This document shows, in pieces, positions 26,628 through 38,975 of a stretch of 64,000 bases of DNA. This stretch comes from Marsupella aquatica (taxonomy: Eukaryota > Marchantiophyta): positions 8,804,001-8,868,000 of the forward strand of contig OZ316893.1 of the NCBI GenBank assembly GCA_973895155.1. Reading direction: 5' to 3'. How positions within the stretch are numbered: position 1 is the stretch's first letter; every line of letters starts with the position of its first letter. The notes beneath the pieces were generated by a model, which searched no databases, had not been told where the DNA came from, and saw nothing but the letters and a program-made list of their open reading frames with translations. Made by a program: the position numbers and the translations under genes.

Positions 26628-28159
26628 GAAGACGGATCCTACTCTATTCTCTCACGAGCGAGAGAATGAGAGCAAGAACAAATTGATGGGAGCTTGAACA
26701 TGAGGAAGTGAAGTGATCAGAATGGGAACTTGCCAACATGGAAGGCAGGCAGGAGTAGGGACTCAAGAGGAGCTACCGGTGCATTAGTTGCTGGAAACGA
26801 GGAAGATCTCAGCAGGCTGTCCAGACAAGCTATTTTTTCATGCCAAAATTGGGGTTCATTGCCTCATTGGAGCTTGTTCGCTCTTTGGGTTCGTTCATTG
26901 GAGCTTGGACCCACTAGTGCACAGTCGAATCATGCTGTCGTTTACGTCTTGTCTTAATTGAAATTGGATTGGATTGGACGGAGAGCATGTTTCTCGATCG
27001 CCGTTCAGTTTGCAGAGTACACTTTTCGTTCAACTTTCTGCTCTGTATGTTACTGTCCATTCTTTTTTCTTGAGAATTGCTTTTGCATCTCCTCCTTTGT
27101 TTTTTAATATATAGAAATCAATTTTTGATCTTCCTTTTTTCACTCGCTTGTATTGTCTTTCCTCTAATCCTCTTGTGTTGTCTTTCCTCACACTCTAGAA
27201 CAGGTCTTTGGTGCTCTTCACCCTAGGTTTCACGGGCAGGCTGTCCAGGGGGTTATATGGCCTCGCCATGGGGTTACCCCCTACAGTCTATTTGTCCAAT
27301 AAAAGCTTTACTTTGATAAGCAACAAGGCGACTCACCTGTATTTTGCTTGGTCCCTCCCCCCCCCCCTCACCAGATTCAGCGCCACTTGTGTATAGGCCA
27401 TGCCTTCCCGCATGCCTTGAACAAAACGTTCATTTGTACCTTGACTATATATTGTGCCGGCCTGGGACAGGGAGAAGGTGATCAATCATTTGGGGGCCCC
27501 AACATGACAGTGAAATTCAAGACAACCCCAAGTTGCTCTCAAAACAGGACAAGAATATCTTGACAACCTGAATGATTGTGGACTTTTATTCCTTTTGGAA
27601 AGTGAGAAGACAGAATCTGTAAAGCACTCCCAAGTGTGCTTTCAAGGATATAAAGTAATGTCAGAGTGTGTCATATAGGGGTGTTTCTATCCCTGGGAAG
27701 CTCAAATGCCTCTAGGGGTTTGCAGAACATCTAGAATTGATCAGGTGTAGTTGATACCGTGATAAGACAAACTGTGGATGTTGTTTTGTAGCGACTATGA
27801 TTGATTGAATTCTTCCATCAATTGTTGATATGTGATCTTCATAGGTTATATAGTCCTCAAGTGTCATGCACTTGTTCATTATAATTCTTTAGGGACTATT
27901 ATTGCCTATGCTTTCATGGACCTTGGACAACTGACTCAAAAATAATAACTTGCTACGTCCCACACAGGGGCCAAAATTTAGCCAATGTCTAGTGCAACAT
28001 TATGTGGCACAAGGGCAATGAAAATCTCTTAGGCCAGATAGATGGATTCTCATCTATTGATTCTAAACAGCTACAAAAGCTAAGCATGCTCTAAATGATG
28101 ATTCTCTCGCAAAAATGATTGTCATGGAAAATCCACTATGGGCAAGAAGAATCCTGGCC
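26625..28159. other. Intergenic stretch without a supported gene
   Basis: This is the region upstream of the pfkB kinase gene. It holds short open frames with no family signature and a C-run at about 27355-27368. No RNA gene or repeat family was recognised. Confidence 0.35.
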
Positions 28160-28282
28160 ATCCAATTTGTGTGCCTTTTTTTTGAAGCTGTTGGATTCTC
28201 TATGCCTACCTGTACCTTGATTGCCTAAAGCTGTTGGTTTTTTGAATCCAACAGCTGCCAAAAAAAGGCACACAAATTGGAT
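28160..28282. repeat. 39-bp inverted repeat with 45-bp spacer
   Basis: The left arm (28160-28198) runs from ATCCAATTTGTGTGCC to GCTGTTGGATTC. The right arm (28244-28282) is its near-perfect complement (GAATCCAACAGC to GGCACACAAATTGGAT). The spacer contains TATGCCTACCTGTACCTTGA, which is the complement of a motif repeated downstream at 28338-28406, so the whole region can fold further. Confidence 0.7.
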
Positions 28283-28337
28283 GCCAAAAATACAATCAAC
28301 GCACAGGTAGTAAATCAAGGCAATCCCATTGAATAAT

Positions 28338-28406
28338 GGCACAGGTAGGCAATCAAGGCACAGGTAGGCATAGAGAGGCAATCAAGGCACAGGTAGGCAT
28401 AGAGAG
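28338..28406. repeat. Short tandem repeat of GGCACAGGTAGGCA units
   Basis: GGCACAGGTAGGCAATCAA and GGCACAGGTAGGCATAGAGA alternate over three copies. The same motif occurs inverted in the spacer of the adjacent inverted repeat (about 28200-28225), and a diverged copy occurs at about 28300. Confidence 0.65.
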
Positions 28407-28510
28407 TCCAAAAAAGCATTGGCTCCCACTGTGGGGGCCAGCGCCACAATTAGTCACTATTTGATGGGAGCTGGTTTGGTGGAAGATTGTGCAGGGCTGC
28501 TATAGGGCAA

Positions 28511-28644
28511 CTCAGGGGTCTCACTATATGGAGGCCTCCCCATCACCTGCAATGTCAAACCCCATAAAATTTAAGAATTTTTTGTAATTTTGCAACGCCT
28601 ATAAAGTTCCACTGTGCCATTTTTGTGGAAATGAAACCCCCAAG
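28511..28644. mobile_element. hAT-like MITE, copy A (134 bp, internally deleted)
   Basis: Termini are CTCAGGGGTCTCAC (left) and ATGAAACCCCCAAG (right), imperfect inverted repeats of about 14 bp. Flanking 8-mers are TAGGGCAA (28503-28510) and TAAGGCAA (28645-28652), a 7/8 target duplication as expected for hAT transposition. Internal sequence (GGAGGCCTCCCCATCACCTG, TATAAAGTT, GCCATTTTTGTGGAA) matches the copies at 37961 and 63097, with roughly 150 bp of the middle missing. Confidence 0.75.
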
Positions 28645-28652
28645 TAAGGCAA

Positions 28653-30470
28653 ACTTTTGCGTGAGGAGGATGGAGGGGAGGGGAGAACACACAAAGAGCA
28701 AAGGGAAGGAAAAATAGGGAAAGGAAAAAGAAGATCTATTAGGAAATAATGGGAGAGGAGGGAGAAAATGAGGCAAACAGGGGAAATTGTGGGGGTCAGT
28801 GGGGCGGGGAAGCAAAACAAGGGCTTGGTCAAATTTTGTCCAGCATTGATTCTTGCTTGACCCATCCCCTCATCTCAGTTAGCCTCATGACACTGTCCAT
28901 GGTGACAACAATTCCACCCAAAGAACACTTTTGCAGCAGTAAGTGTGTAACCCACATTCATTAGACTAGTGTGTTATTCTTGATTCTCGTAACCATCATA
29001 TTTGCATCACAGTTTGTTCTTCTCAGCAGTACTGAATGTTTCCCCCTTCGCTAAGACAACATTCCTTATTCACTCCCTTTGACATTTGAATGATCTGCTC
29101 CTAGGCACTCGAACAGAATGGTCATAAATGGTCCCTAGGATAATGTCCTCATTTCCTTGGGACTATGGCTTCTCAGGGCATGTAAGTACATCCTATGATC
29201 TCCAGCTTTTCCGGGTTTTTGGCTTCCCACTCTACAGTACCTTCCCCATGGCTTCACTCATAGCCTCATCACCCATATTGAATACTTCAAGATACCGCGT
29301 AGAGGGGCTTTGTAATAGTCATTGGATCGATTCGCATTTTGAATTGTTGCTTCTAGGGTATGGGTCAGCATATCTCGTTAATTCCAGATTTGACGAGAAT
29401 ACCCCTCCCCATGTAGTATGGACTTCATGTCCAAATATTTTCCAGCCAGCACGTTTCATGGGAGTATCTTGCATTCAGTTTGTCAATACTTTTGAGATTC
29501 AATACGTTCGATTCGTGACATTTCACTTTCAAGTATACTTTTACTCGACATAAGATCGACAAACTTTTGCCCCTAGATGAGACCAACAGAAATGAGCAAA
29601 CCAGCTAAATCCACATATCATTTCTTGTCACGTCACAACAAGTATAGAGTAAAGTAATGCAATAATCATTTGCAACTGAATTGAATTAGATGTGAATTTA
29701 ACTCAAACTCAAACTCAAAACCTTCTTCTCGGCGAAGGAATTCCTAAAACTTCTACTGACATGACTATAGCTAAAAATTCAGCTCAAGAAGACATGTACA
29801 GTCCAGATTCTTACAAACAACAACGACAATGCTCTGGGAACGGTGAATACTCGTAGTTTACACAAGCAAAGTAATCACTCCTGACCAATTATCCAATCAC
29901 ACTGATAAGCAGATTGATGAATCTCACTGATTTGAAACAGATTGTTGCCATGAGAAATTCGCTTAATTGGCTAGGTCCAAGTCGAGATCTTTCGCTTCTC
30001 TAGAATACAGTACACTTAGCGCAACGAAAGAGTTTGGCGAATCTTCACAATTCAGAAACTGCAATTTGAGCTGCAACTCGCAGAAAGGCCACCTTCTCAT
30101 TGCTATTTTTCATGAGACAAACAAGGTGGGGAATCCATGGTGGAAAATGGAAACAACAAAAGCCAATTTTAAACCTGAAGTGATCTAATCAGATGCAAAG
30201 GACACCCAAGTCACTCTCCGTCGACTGGGTAGGCTGATCTAATGAACTTTCCACTGGAGGAGACGATTTTGCTGCCTGTGATCTCTCTGTCCTTGCCCTG
30301 TTTGACAAGCCCGATTCTTGGGCACTGCGAGCATTGAAAAGTTGTCATAATCGTCATGATTGAAAAATGTAGCTCCTCCGCACACGATTGACAGAACCAG
30401 CATTGTGTGAAACCTCCAAAGACCAAAATGTAAAGAACTTATGAGCATTCGTGTTCAACAAGTCACAAAA
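28653..30470. other. Stretch without a supported gene, downstream of the OTU gene
   Basis: A 141-codon open frame at 29128-29553 (plus) has no motif and unusual composition, and I do not accept it. The minus-strand sequence 30239-30430 could be an alternative last exon of the OTU gene (frame-compatible after an acceptor near 30421). The simpler reading ends that gene at 30480. This stretch may hold its 3' untranslated region. Confidence 0.35.
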
Positions 30471-30479
30471 CACAAATTC

Positions 30480-33400
30480 TTACCTGGTCAAAATCGTCAC
30501 ACCCGCTCTTGTATGTATAGCACCACAACAAGCTTTGTACTTCTTCTTGGAACCACACGGGCATCTCTTATTCCTAGATATGGCCTGCGCCTGTTATAGA
30601 TAGTAAGCACTTCTTTAGGTTGCTATTACATGCCATCGTGAAACGCTAAAGCTGATGCTGTTGACAAAGCTCAGAAGGTAACAAACAAGACTAACGTGAA
30701 AAAGGATAACCACAATAGTGGCAAAAAATTGCATCACTGGTATTTTTCGTCTACCAAAAGAGAGCATATGCCAAGAATTATTGATTTGGACCGTCGGTGT
30801 TGCAATTGCTGTCAAGTAAGAGTTTACATTTCCCAGATTGTTTTCAGTACAGTACTTGAGACATGAAAGTGCACTTATCACTCTATATCAGCTTCCGACA
30901 CTGGTCAATGCCCAGCATGTGGTGAATCGCCAAATGGTGCTTGTCAGCTTGCATTCTCAAAATAGATTGAAATTTTTTGCGGAAGTGGAGCTGCTCACCG
31001 GATGTAGCAAAGCATTTTTGGCTCTTGATGCATGAGATTCATGTCCATATGGAGCTCCAGGAAGTACATTGTCAGAATCCAAAAGGCTCATCTCGGGTGT
31101 ACTTTCAAGTGAAGTCTCTAGGTGCTCGTCAGTAGAAGTTCCCGACCCTGATGGAATAATCATCAACAGCTTCAGTGCAAGAATGGCACATGCTATATCA
31201 GATAACGCATCAGTCGCTAGTGTTTCATGCAGTTGCTCCTAGCAATGAGGATCAATTCTACTCTTCAAGGGACCGCTGACAAAGAAAATGATTTAGAAAC
31301 AAAGATCACTGCAAAGAGGGGCCAAAGGAACGACCTTCGAACGAAATAAGATCCGTTGATGAATCACTACTCTCACTGAGATCGCCTTCTGCAATTAGAA
31401 ACGCTATTGCGGCATCTGTATCACCATGCACCTCATGTAAAACCTGCCACACTCCACAATGTCAAAACAAAGAAAAGAAGCGACTTCGGTAATCTCTCGA
31501 ACTCGGAACACTCTTGCGGAAGCCTAACATTCAAATAGGCTGCAAGGATTTCAATGTCAAAGAAGCATAGCTTATATTTTCTAGCCATACTGGAGTAGCA
31601 AGAGACAATTTGCGAAATATTTAACGAGAGATAACCGTAAAGATTTAAAATCGATCTGGAAAGTCCCTACTGTATATCAACATCCCCAATGATTCTTGAA
31701 AGGTATTCTCTCTGCAATCAAGAGGTAACGCTCTGTTGAACTTAGCCATATGCTACTCCAATAGTACTCATCCACAGTACACAATAAGAACGACAATCAT
31801 GAAAGATCAGTAAGCTTTTGAGCTTGGATGACTAACAGGAATACCTGCATAACTCGGCCTGGATCGGAACAACCAGCTCCTGCCATTACAAGTTTGACTT
31901 CTCTAAAATCTTTTTTCTCTCTTATTGCTGTACCAAGAGTTGCTTCATCTTTTGCTGGGGGTAGTTCATTGACAAGATTGTTCTCCACCTACAATTGCAG
32001 ATGTATATTGGAGACGTCAGCCATTGAGTAAGCGAATAATAGTTTGGTTTCGATTCCCTAGCGAAGTAGAACATAACAAGCCGTAGCAAGAATCCGAAAC
32101 AATATTACAATGATAAGGATGGCACTACCAACCTTTATTGTTTCCAACTTGGGTGGGCCTGTACCGTCATCTTCCACCCCGCGGACACTGTTGTAATGCT
32201 CCTCTCCATGATATGATCTGCCAGTCATGTCCCATCACAATCTGGCCTATATTTAGTCAATTCCAGCTAAACTCCTGACCTGACCAGAAGTCATTCTAAG
32301 AAGCAAATTCAACGTTTCCCCAAGAGAACTCAAGATTCCATTAGTAGTATCTCGATTCGTGGCTACAAATGTTCAGAATTCTTTCTTCGGAAAGATCAGG
32401 CGTTGTTAGCGTGATCCTCCATTTTCTTTAGTGTTGTCAGATTCTTGGTAAATTTATCAATAATAGAGGAAACACTCACTGTTTCGTTTCTAGATTTTCC
32501 CATATATTTCCTTAAGTTGAAATTATCTTGACTTTGCTACCAAGTATTGCTTCTGACCTCCTCAGTAGTTACGTAGCTCTTACAGAGGTGGTTTAGCAGA
32601 GTGGACCTACAAATATGAAGCAGAAAATCAGAAACAATCCACTCAATCGTGGATTTGGAAACTAAGTCTGCTTACAATTGAAGAATAGGAGTGCCTGGAG
32701 TTTGAAAGTTCATGATTTGCCACCTAGGAAACATGAGCTGTTCGAGACATATCCACTCATCTGTAAGCGATTAATAAAGGAGCCTGACGGTTGCATTACA
32801 ACTTCCTCTTGCTTTTCCAGTAACCTGAAGTTGTAATCCCATACTATCAAGATATTACTGTTAAGCATTCGCACAACGACAATAATAAAAGCTCATCTCC
32901 AGCCACTCACCCTCCTACATTACAGCGTGTAGCATGTGTAATAAATTGACTTTTAAACTACGCAGATAGCTAACCCGATGAATGCAGATATCACATTTTG
33001 TGACCAATGATATTGCCTGAAGCTCCATATGTCCTGCCCAAGTTCCATCCTGGCGCATGTTGCTGCAATACTCATCAAATGTAATTTCTTCGTCCAGAAA
33101 AGGCTCAAAATCTTCCTTATGCTCCTACATTGTGCAATCAACGAACACTTCAACACGAATCCCAGTGAGCCCATTCAACAAACAGTTCAGGACAAGTCAC
33201 ACAGCAGTCAGCGTTGATGAATTACGATACTTGCCGAACTGGAATGCTCCTGAATTTCTTCCAATTGTGTAATGAGAACGAGGAAATTCATATATCAACC
33301 TAAGCCATCCAAAGAGTAAGGACACACCTCTAAGTAGTCCACAACCTTACCCCGATACTTTGCATGCTCTTCTTCATTACCTTCAAGTTGATCAGCAATA

Positions 33401-33626
33401 GCTCTGTACCAAGAGATACGACATTAATACTCTTTTATAACTTTGGTTTCCACTGATAAATCAGCTCCTTTTATTGTAACCAGTGCAAATATTCCAGCTT
33501 GCACTGCAGTCTTGCTTACAGAAATAACTCGCAATGAGGGAGAGCGCAAACTGACCTGAAGAAACAGTTCCCATCTCCAGTGACAGGGACAACTTTCAGC
33601 CCCAACGCAGCCACCTGCTCATCCAT
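30480..33626 (-). CDS. OTU-family deubiquitinase with UBA-like and SEC-C motifs (OTUD3-type), nine exons, 316 aa
   Basis: On the minus strand the exons are 33556-33626, 33328-33403, 32975-33124, 32676-32737, 32133-32217, 31851-31988, 31335-31443, 30999-31147 and 30480-30590, making 951 bp in frame. The OTU cysteine-protease domain spans about residues 5-135. It contains TGDGNCFFR (Asp18, Cys21), ADQLEGNEEEHAKYR, DGTWAGHMELQAIS and SYHGEEHYNSVR (His127), so the catalytic triad is intact. A UBA-like segment (about 163-205, EVKLVMAGAGCSDPGRV to HGDTDAAIAFLI) and a C-terminal SEC-C zinc motif (about 289-303, CPCGSKKKYKACCG) follow. This architecture equals Arabidopsis At5g67170 and human OTUD3 plus SEC-C, enzymes that cleave ubiquitin chains. 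The start at 33626 is the first in-frame ATG and leaves a shorter N-terminus than relatives, so an upstream coding exon is possible. The stop TAA overlaps a potential donor (AG/GTAAGA). Confidence 0.88.
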
Positions 33627-33805
33627 CTTATTGTTCCCCCCTCCTCCCCCTCCAGTACCTCCGCGAATCTTTGACTGTTCTCCCAATTCGAAAAGTTTGT
33701 TAGTCAGAGTCACCTCTCCTCGACATCATAAAGAACTTGCTATTAGTAAAACAGTTAGGCATTGGCAGGAATTACAGCAAGGTAGGTCAGAGTCACTACG
33801 AGAGA

Positions 33806-33820
33806 GAGTTTAGGGTTTAG
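33806..33820 (-). promoter_or_regulatory. Telobox (AAACCCTA) upstream of the OTU gene
   Basis: The sense strand of the OTU gene reads TCTAAACCCTAAACTC about 185 bp upstream of the start codon, followed by CTCTCTCTC. Teloboxes in plant 5' regions bind TRB/Myb-type factors and are common in housekeeping genes. Placement fits a promoter or 5' leader; function is inferred. Confidence 0.5.
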
Positions 33821-33829
33821 ATAGAGAAC

Positions 33830-36180
33830 AAAGAGAGAGAGGGCAACAATGTTAGTGAAGCTACTTTTTTAATCCGCATTCAGTTTTTCGCTCTGAGCTG
33901 TCCCTAATGAAACTAACTGTTTCCTTTCAGATCTAATTTCATAGGTATTCCCTAACGAAGTAACAGCTCTGCGTTTCGTCAGGGTAAACTACTTGAAAAG
34001 AAGGTTGCAAGGTGATGTCCATCACGTAACAATACTGTGATTAGAGATGTAATTCTCAATCTACCTGACCGTGATCATGGAGATTTGCAAGACGATACAC
34101 CTCCTGGACTGGATGGGGTTGTTTTCAGTCAGAAAGTGCAAAATTTAGCAAGAATTCTGGGCACTTGTTTCGTGTTCTTCAATTTTGCTATCCCCTAGTT
34201 CGGTTCCTATAGACGAAGGTTGAAATCTTTAGGCCTTGCTCCGGTTTTCACTTTCCCCCGCTGCCCTTTCTTGACTATTGTTGATTCATAATTAGAAGAC
34301 AGATAAGCAGTTGCTCAAGGTGGGAATCCGGACGGAAAGAACCCGAATGAAGGAAGTGATAGAGAGAACTAGGGCTTTCCTGTAGGAAAAAAGTCTCATC
34401 ATTCGTCAGAAACAAGTCTGGACAGAGGAGAAAGAAGACTGGAAGCTTCTGTCCAGTTTCGGCTACGAAACTAGGGCTCGATGGAATCCTTAAATTCTCC
34501 AATTTTTTTCCATCACCACGTACTTCTATGGTTCTCCTTTAGCTGTCCACAAAGGTCGAAAGGAAACTCGTCCCGGTGCTTTATATTTCACACATCGATA
34601 AAATCTCTTGCCTGTCTACAGCTCTGTTGGTTGGTGCCCTGTTTCGTTGGTGACTCGATCTCACGACATGGGTCCGTCTCTAAAGAGAACTACGAATTCA
34701 ATTTTTAGCTTCTTGGACCAATATGAATCATTCAGGACCTTCGTAGTCCGTCATCATCCTGTTCTCAACGAGTGGCTGAAAACATTTTTCAGTGTTATTA
34801 ATAAGAGAAACAGACCCACAAGCCTCCGGCACGAGAAACTCATCGTCAAGGACACCCGACGAAACACCAGGACAGATTACTTAGCATGCTTATCGAGGCC
34901 ATAGAAAGAATCCTCACCTTCATGTAATTTTTCACTCGTCGGCCTTTGGGCGGCCCCATCGTTCGCTCAGGTGAAAAGCTAGATCAAGCAGGCTGCTCAG
35001 GATTCTAGAAGACCGGATGATGCAATTCAGCCCAGGATACTTTAGAGCTCAGTGAGAGTGGGTTCCGTAAATTTTGCAGGGACAGAATTGGACGGACTAG
35101 TATCGTTCCTGCTGCACTTATTCAGACAGCTTTCTCAGAGTCCGTTCGAGCTACCTCTGCTCTTCTGCCAAAAATCAAGACCTGCTCAACTCAAAAGGAC
35201 TTTCCTCCATTGGTTTCCAAAGTTTTAGGGCACTGGCAACAAAGTTACAAGCTCGCAGAACGTTGATGGATAAATTGCCGTTGCCTGCCTTCAGACATCT
35301 CAATTCAGTATTCACCGATTCAGCTGTTCACTCGACAGCGGGTAAGGTACAGTAGCAACCCTCAGCAGTCTCCTAAGATCATTCCACAAACATAATCTGC
35401 GGTGATTCTTCAGGGATTTGGATTTCAGCCGACTTCTCTACCGTGAGGAGAGCTCTGTGATCCGCCCACAGTTCCAAGAGAGGGTCTAGTGTACTCTCCA
35501 CGCCTCGGAATGAGAAAATTAAGGAAGTCAAAATGAGGATTTCAAGAACGTCGAGCTATGAAAGTCCAGGGATGTACTGCAGGCTTTGAAAAGTTTGATC
35601 CGCTGAAGGTCAGATGGCACAATTGAGCTGATTGTGGGTACCGTTCAGACTAGAAAGGAGTGGTTCAGACGTTCAGTTGCTTGCTGCAACAGAGGTTTTG
35701 CATGCAAGAGGAGGCTTGACGTGACAAGGTGGCAAAAAGTGGCTAAAGGGACAGTGTAAAGCTATGAGCCATATTGCATGCAGCGAGGTGGCCCTCATAA
35801 AACTACAGTAGGCCCTTATTATAAAAGTTCCTCAATTTCCTGGATATAGCCTTTGATTTGTAGGACCATGGGTTGTTTTGCCTTTGGGTCCCTGTCTCCT
35901 TGTTTGGCATTTTTTTTAGTTTGCACTCTTGACTTCAATGGTCAGGACTGCCGGAGCTAGAACATTTGTGGACCTTGGCCTCTGTTTTTTGCTTGCTCCT
36001 CTTGCCTTTGTTTTGCAAAGATCGGAAACTGCACGAACTAGAACGTTTGTGGGCATCGGCCTTGGTTTTCCGCTTCAACCATCACTGTCCACCAGGTTTG
36101 GGGAGGACAAAATATTTTTAGGTTTTAGTAAGAACATTATTTACTTGTGTTGGTAACCTGGACCACAAAGTTTTGCTTTT
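33830..36180. other. Stretch without a supported gene
   Basis: A 98-codon open frame at 34608-34904 (plus) and a protein-like stretch near 35055-35265 (plus) have no recognisable family and no clear splice links. They could be remnants of a decayed gene divergent from the OTU gene. No RNA gene was seen. Confidence 0.3.
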
Positions 36181-36184
36181 GGGA

Positions 36185-36377
36185 GGGTCTTAGTTTTGCC
36201 TGGGGGGTTTAAGACCTTGTTGAGCCAATTGGAAGGGTCTTAGTTTTGCTTTGGGGGTTTAAGACCCTCTAGAGCCATTTGCAAGGGTCTTAGTTTTGCT
36301 TTGGGGGTTTAAGCCCCTCTTGAGCCATTTTGGAGGGTCTCAGTTTTGCTTTAGGGGTTTAAGACCCTCTTGAGCCA
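36185..36377. repeat. 50-bp tandem repeat, four copies, each able to form a hairpin
   Basis: GGGTCTTAGTTTTGC recurs with an exact 50-bp period (GGGTCT ending at 36190, 36240, 36290 and 36340). Each unit continues TTTGGGGGTTTAAGACCCTC then TTGAGCCATTT. Within each unit AGGGTCTTA and TAAGACCCT are complementary arms separated by about 20 bp. Confidence 0.8.
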
Positions 36378-36379
36378 GG

Positions 36380-37950
36380 TAGGTACGTAGATGCGACGTT
36401 GCAGGCAGATTGGTTATCTATCTTCCCAATCATCCAAAATGTTTCCTTTGCCATTGAGTCTCCTGGCATGGAGAATTTGTATTTTTCATAATTTTATACA
36501 CCTAAGTAATATGCTGCCAGCAAATTAGCCAGCGGGCAGCTAGACAAGACTCTAAAAGACTACATACATGCAAGGCAGTTCTAAAGCTGATCAGCCTGAT
36601 GTTTGAGAGCGAAGTCTTTGTTTGTGAATGCTTGTGTCAATGTTTTGGGAGACGTGGGCAAAGGAATCATGTTGGGGCAGCATGACTCACAATAAGGCTC
36701 ACTTTGTTTTGCTCCAAGAAAAGAGAGAAAATTGCGAATTCTGTTTTTTTTTCAGAGAAAAAGTGTTGCCAGATGTAGATCATCAGCCTCGAGACTACCT
36801 TCTTGGATTTTTTCCAAGTTATCTAAGCATCCATTCACATTGGTCACTGCCCACCTGTACAGATTCTTGGCAATTACCCTACCAGGAGGCCATTTGCCCT
36901 GGCCACCTGGCCACCTGGCATTGGCATATTGGAAATTAAAATTAAAATTGGATAAAAAGGATACAGTGTCATAGTTCCATGGTTTACAAGTCTGAATGTC
37001 CATTCTTTTAATATTAATAGAGATGATGACAAAATTTGTCATGCACAATCATCATTTTGACCTCAATTTTGACATACAATATATTTCTGAGTGCTTTGAT
37101 TTCATTTACATCGCATAATGCTTTTCATCCACATACATATGGTGGGGCCCTAGAGTCATGGTCTAGAGGCTTCACTCTAGAAGCCTAGACCCCATCTCTA
37201 GCTTGTGTTTTTCAAATTAATTATGAGTAAGATGCGCCTGAAACCTGTCCCCTATCCAGGTATTCAGTTGTAACCCCTCAACCTAAACCATATATATCCT
37301 CTATTGATTCCAGCCCAGTACCCCTGCTGATGGATGGGTTAATTGAACCAAAAAACATCAGCTCCTCCTTGGTATATACATGATTTTACGGGTTCTTAAA
37401 ACACTGTCTCACATAGTATTAGGCAAATGTGGGTAATGTGGACTCACAACACGTTACCTTCGGTTTGGTCCATGTGTCTATATATGTTCAAGGTTTTTGG
37501 GGGTAAATATATAGTTTGATATGTACCTATAGTTCTTAAACAAACTTTAGGGGATCTATGACACAGCTCAACTATTTTTTAAGATATGGGATTGTCTAGA
37601 TGGAGGAGGTGTTTGAACTCCTCTCTGCCACAGTCCCCCCAAAGTATCCCACTTGGCCTCCATCCCGAGTGCATTCCCCTTCCTTATTGAGTTCTCAAGT
37701 CTTTTGCGTGTTTCAGGATTCTTTTGAGGTTTTGACAAAGAGACGCTTTGGTCTGGCTTGTTCCTTACTTAGTTAGGGTTTGTGAGGTTTATTGAGGATG
37801 ACGAGTGGAGGTGTCCATATTTTCGGTTGTTGCCAGTTGCACTTGTTTGTTTGAGGCCTGGTCCTAGCTTGTGTTTGTGGTAGCTTGTCAAGAAAGTTGG
37901 TGGGGAAGGGCAGGCAGATAAGCTTGGTTGTTGCTTGGAGGTTTATGGTT
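36380..37950. other. AT-rich stretch without a supported gene
   Basis: No conserved coding sequence was seen on either strand. The 103-codon frame at 36628-36939 shows no family motif. A local direct repeat (GGCCACCTGGCCACCTGGCA, about 36899-36918) is present. The stretch ends at the MITE at 37961. Confidence 0.3.
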
Positions 37951-37960
37951 CATTGGTGAG

Positions 37961-38260
37961 CTTGGGGGTCTCACTAAGTATATGGGGACCTCCCCATCAC
38001 CTGTGACATTTTTAGGCCTCGGACCCACTAAAATGTAAGAAAAAAATTAATTTTTTCACCCCTATAAAGTTGGGATATTCTTGGAATATTCCAAAAATTG
38101 GATTAAAAAGACCCTAATGTTCTTATAAGTCTCAAAATTGAATTTAAAAGACTCTATTGTTCTTCTACAAAAATTCTTAAATTTTCCCTTAGAACCAATA
38201 AAATGACCCTATCCTTTGTCGCACGTGATATGTCATTTTTGTGGAAGTGAAACCTCCGAG
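37961..38260. mobile_element. hAT-like MITE, copy B (300 bp, best preserved)
   Basis: Left terminus CTTGGGGGTCTCAC and right terminus GTGAAACCTCCGAG form a 14-bp inverted repeat with three mismatches. The element is bounded by a perfect 8-bp target duplication, TTGGTGAG, at 37953-37960 and 38261-38268. The length and 8-bp duplication fit a non-autonomous hAT element. The interior is AT-rich and noncoding. Confidence 0.85.
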
Positions 38261-38747
38261 TTGGTGAGTAACTTTATAATTTACGCTAGTGGACGCTTCT
38301 GCCTACTACACAATGGTTCTTGCTCCCATTCAATTTCTTTTCCTCCTTCCTAGCAATTATGATTTCGTGCTGAGAATGACAATAATTATGTCTGGGCTTC
38401 CTAAGTTTGTGCAACAATTCTAGATTGGGCATGACTAACAAAGAACTTTTGCAAAGCCTAGGAATAATTGTATAGAGTGGTGCTACCAAATTTATAAAAA
38501 GATCTTCCCAAGTGGACGTAATACAATTTCATTTCTTGGGTGCTCCTTAAAGTAGTAATTTCAGATGGCTGCATTGATTTCTTGTTTTGTCGTTATGTTG
38601 AGTTATCTAAATGATTTCCTTCTATAAATCATGATTTTTTCATTAAACGGTGTCACGTTGCGCCTCCTCCGTTAGCTGGTAGCCGGTAGTTGCCTGTAGA
38701 CTCAAAACAAATACGTAAAGAATGCACTTCTGTGCATTGGCAGTCCA

Positions 38748-38975
38748 TGGGCTACCGGTTAACTCAGAAGAGTGGGAACTCTCAGGAGTTGGGTTCGAAT
38801 CTCATTGTGAGCTTTTTAACATTCACCTGCCCCAAAAGTGGGGTTCAGACGCCTCTTATTACAGTCATAAGTTGAGTTTGATTCAAAAAGAGCTTACACA
38901 CATAATCCCCCAAAAGTGGGGTTCAGACGCTTCTAGTAACACACAAACTCTTTTTGATTCTAGATGGGAACTGGT
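38748..38975 (+). mobile_element. tRNA-related SINE-like fragment with duplicated tail
   Basis: The stretch 38748-38823 has a tRNA-like layout: an A-box-like GGTTAACTCAGAAGAGTGG and a near-consensus B box GGTTCGAATCT. It cannot fold into a convincing functional tRNA (no clean acceptor stem). Downstream, CCCCAAAAGTGGGGTTCAGA appears twice (about 38830 and 38909), followed by related AT-rich sequence. This suits a Pol III-derived SINE or tRNA pseudogene. Confidence 0.4.

Noticed and set aside
29128-29553. 141-codon open frame, plus strand
   Set aside because: No motif on either strand and no splice partners; judged to be chance.
30239-30430. Alternative last exon of the OTU gene
   Set aside because: It is frame-compatible after an acceptor near 30421, but the stop TAA directly following SEC-C gives a simpler complete gene; kept only as an alternative.
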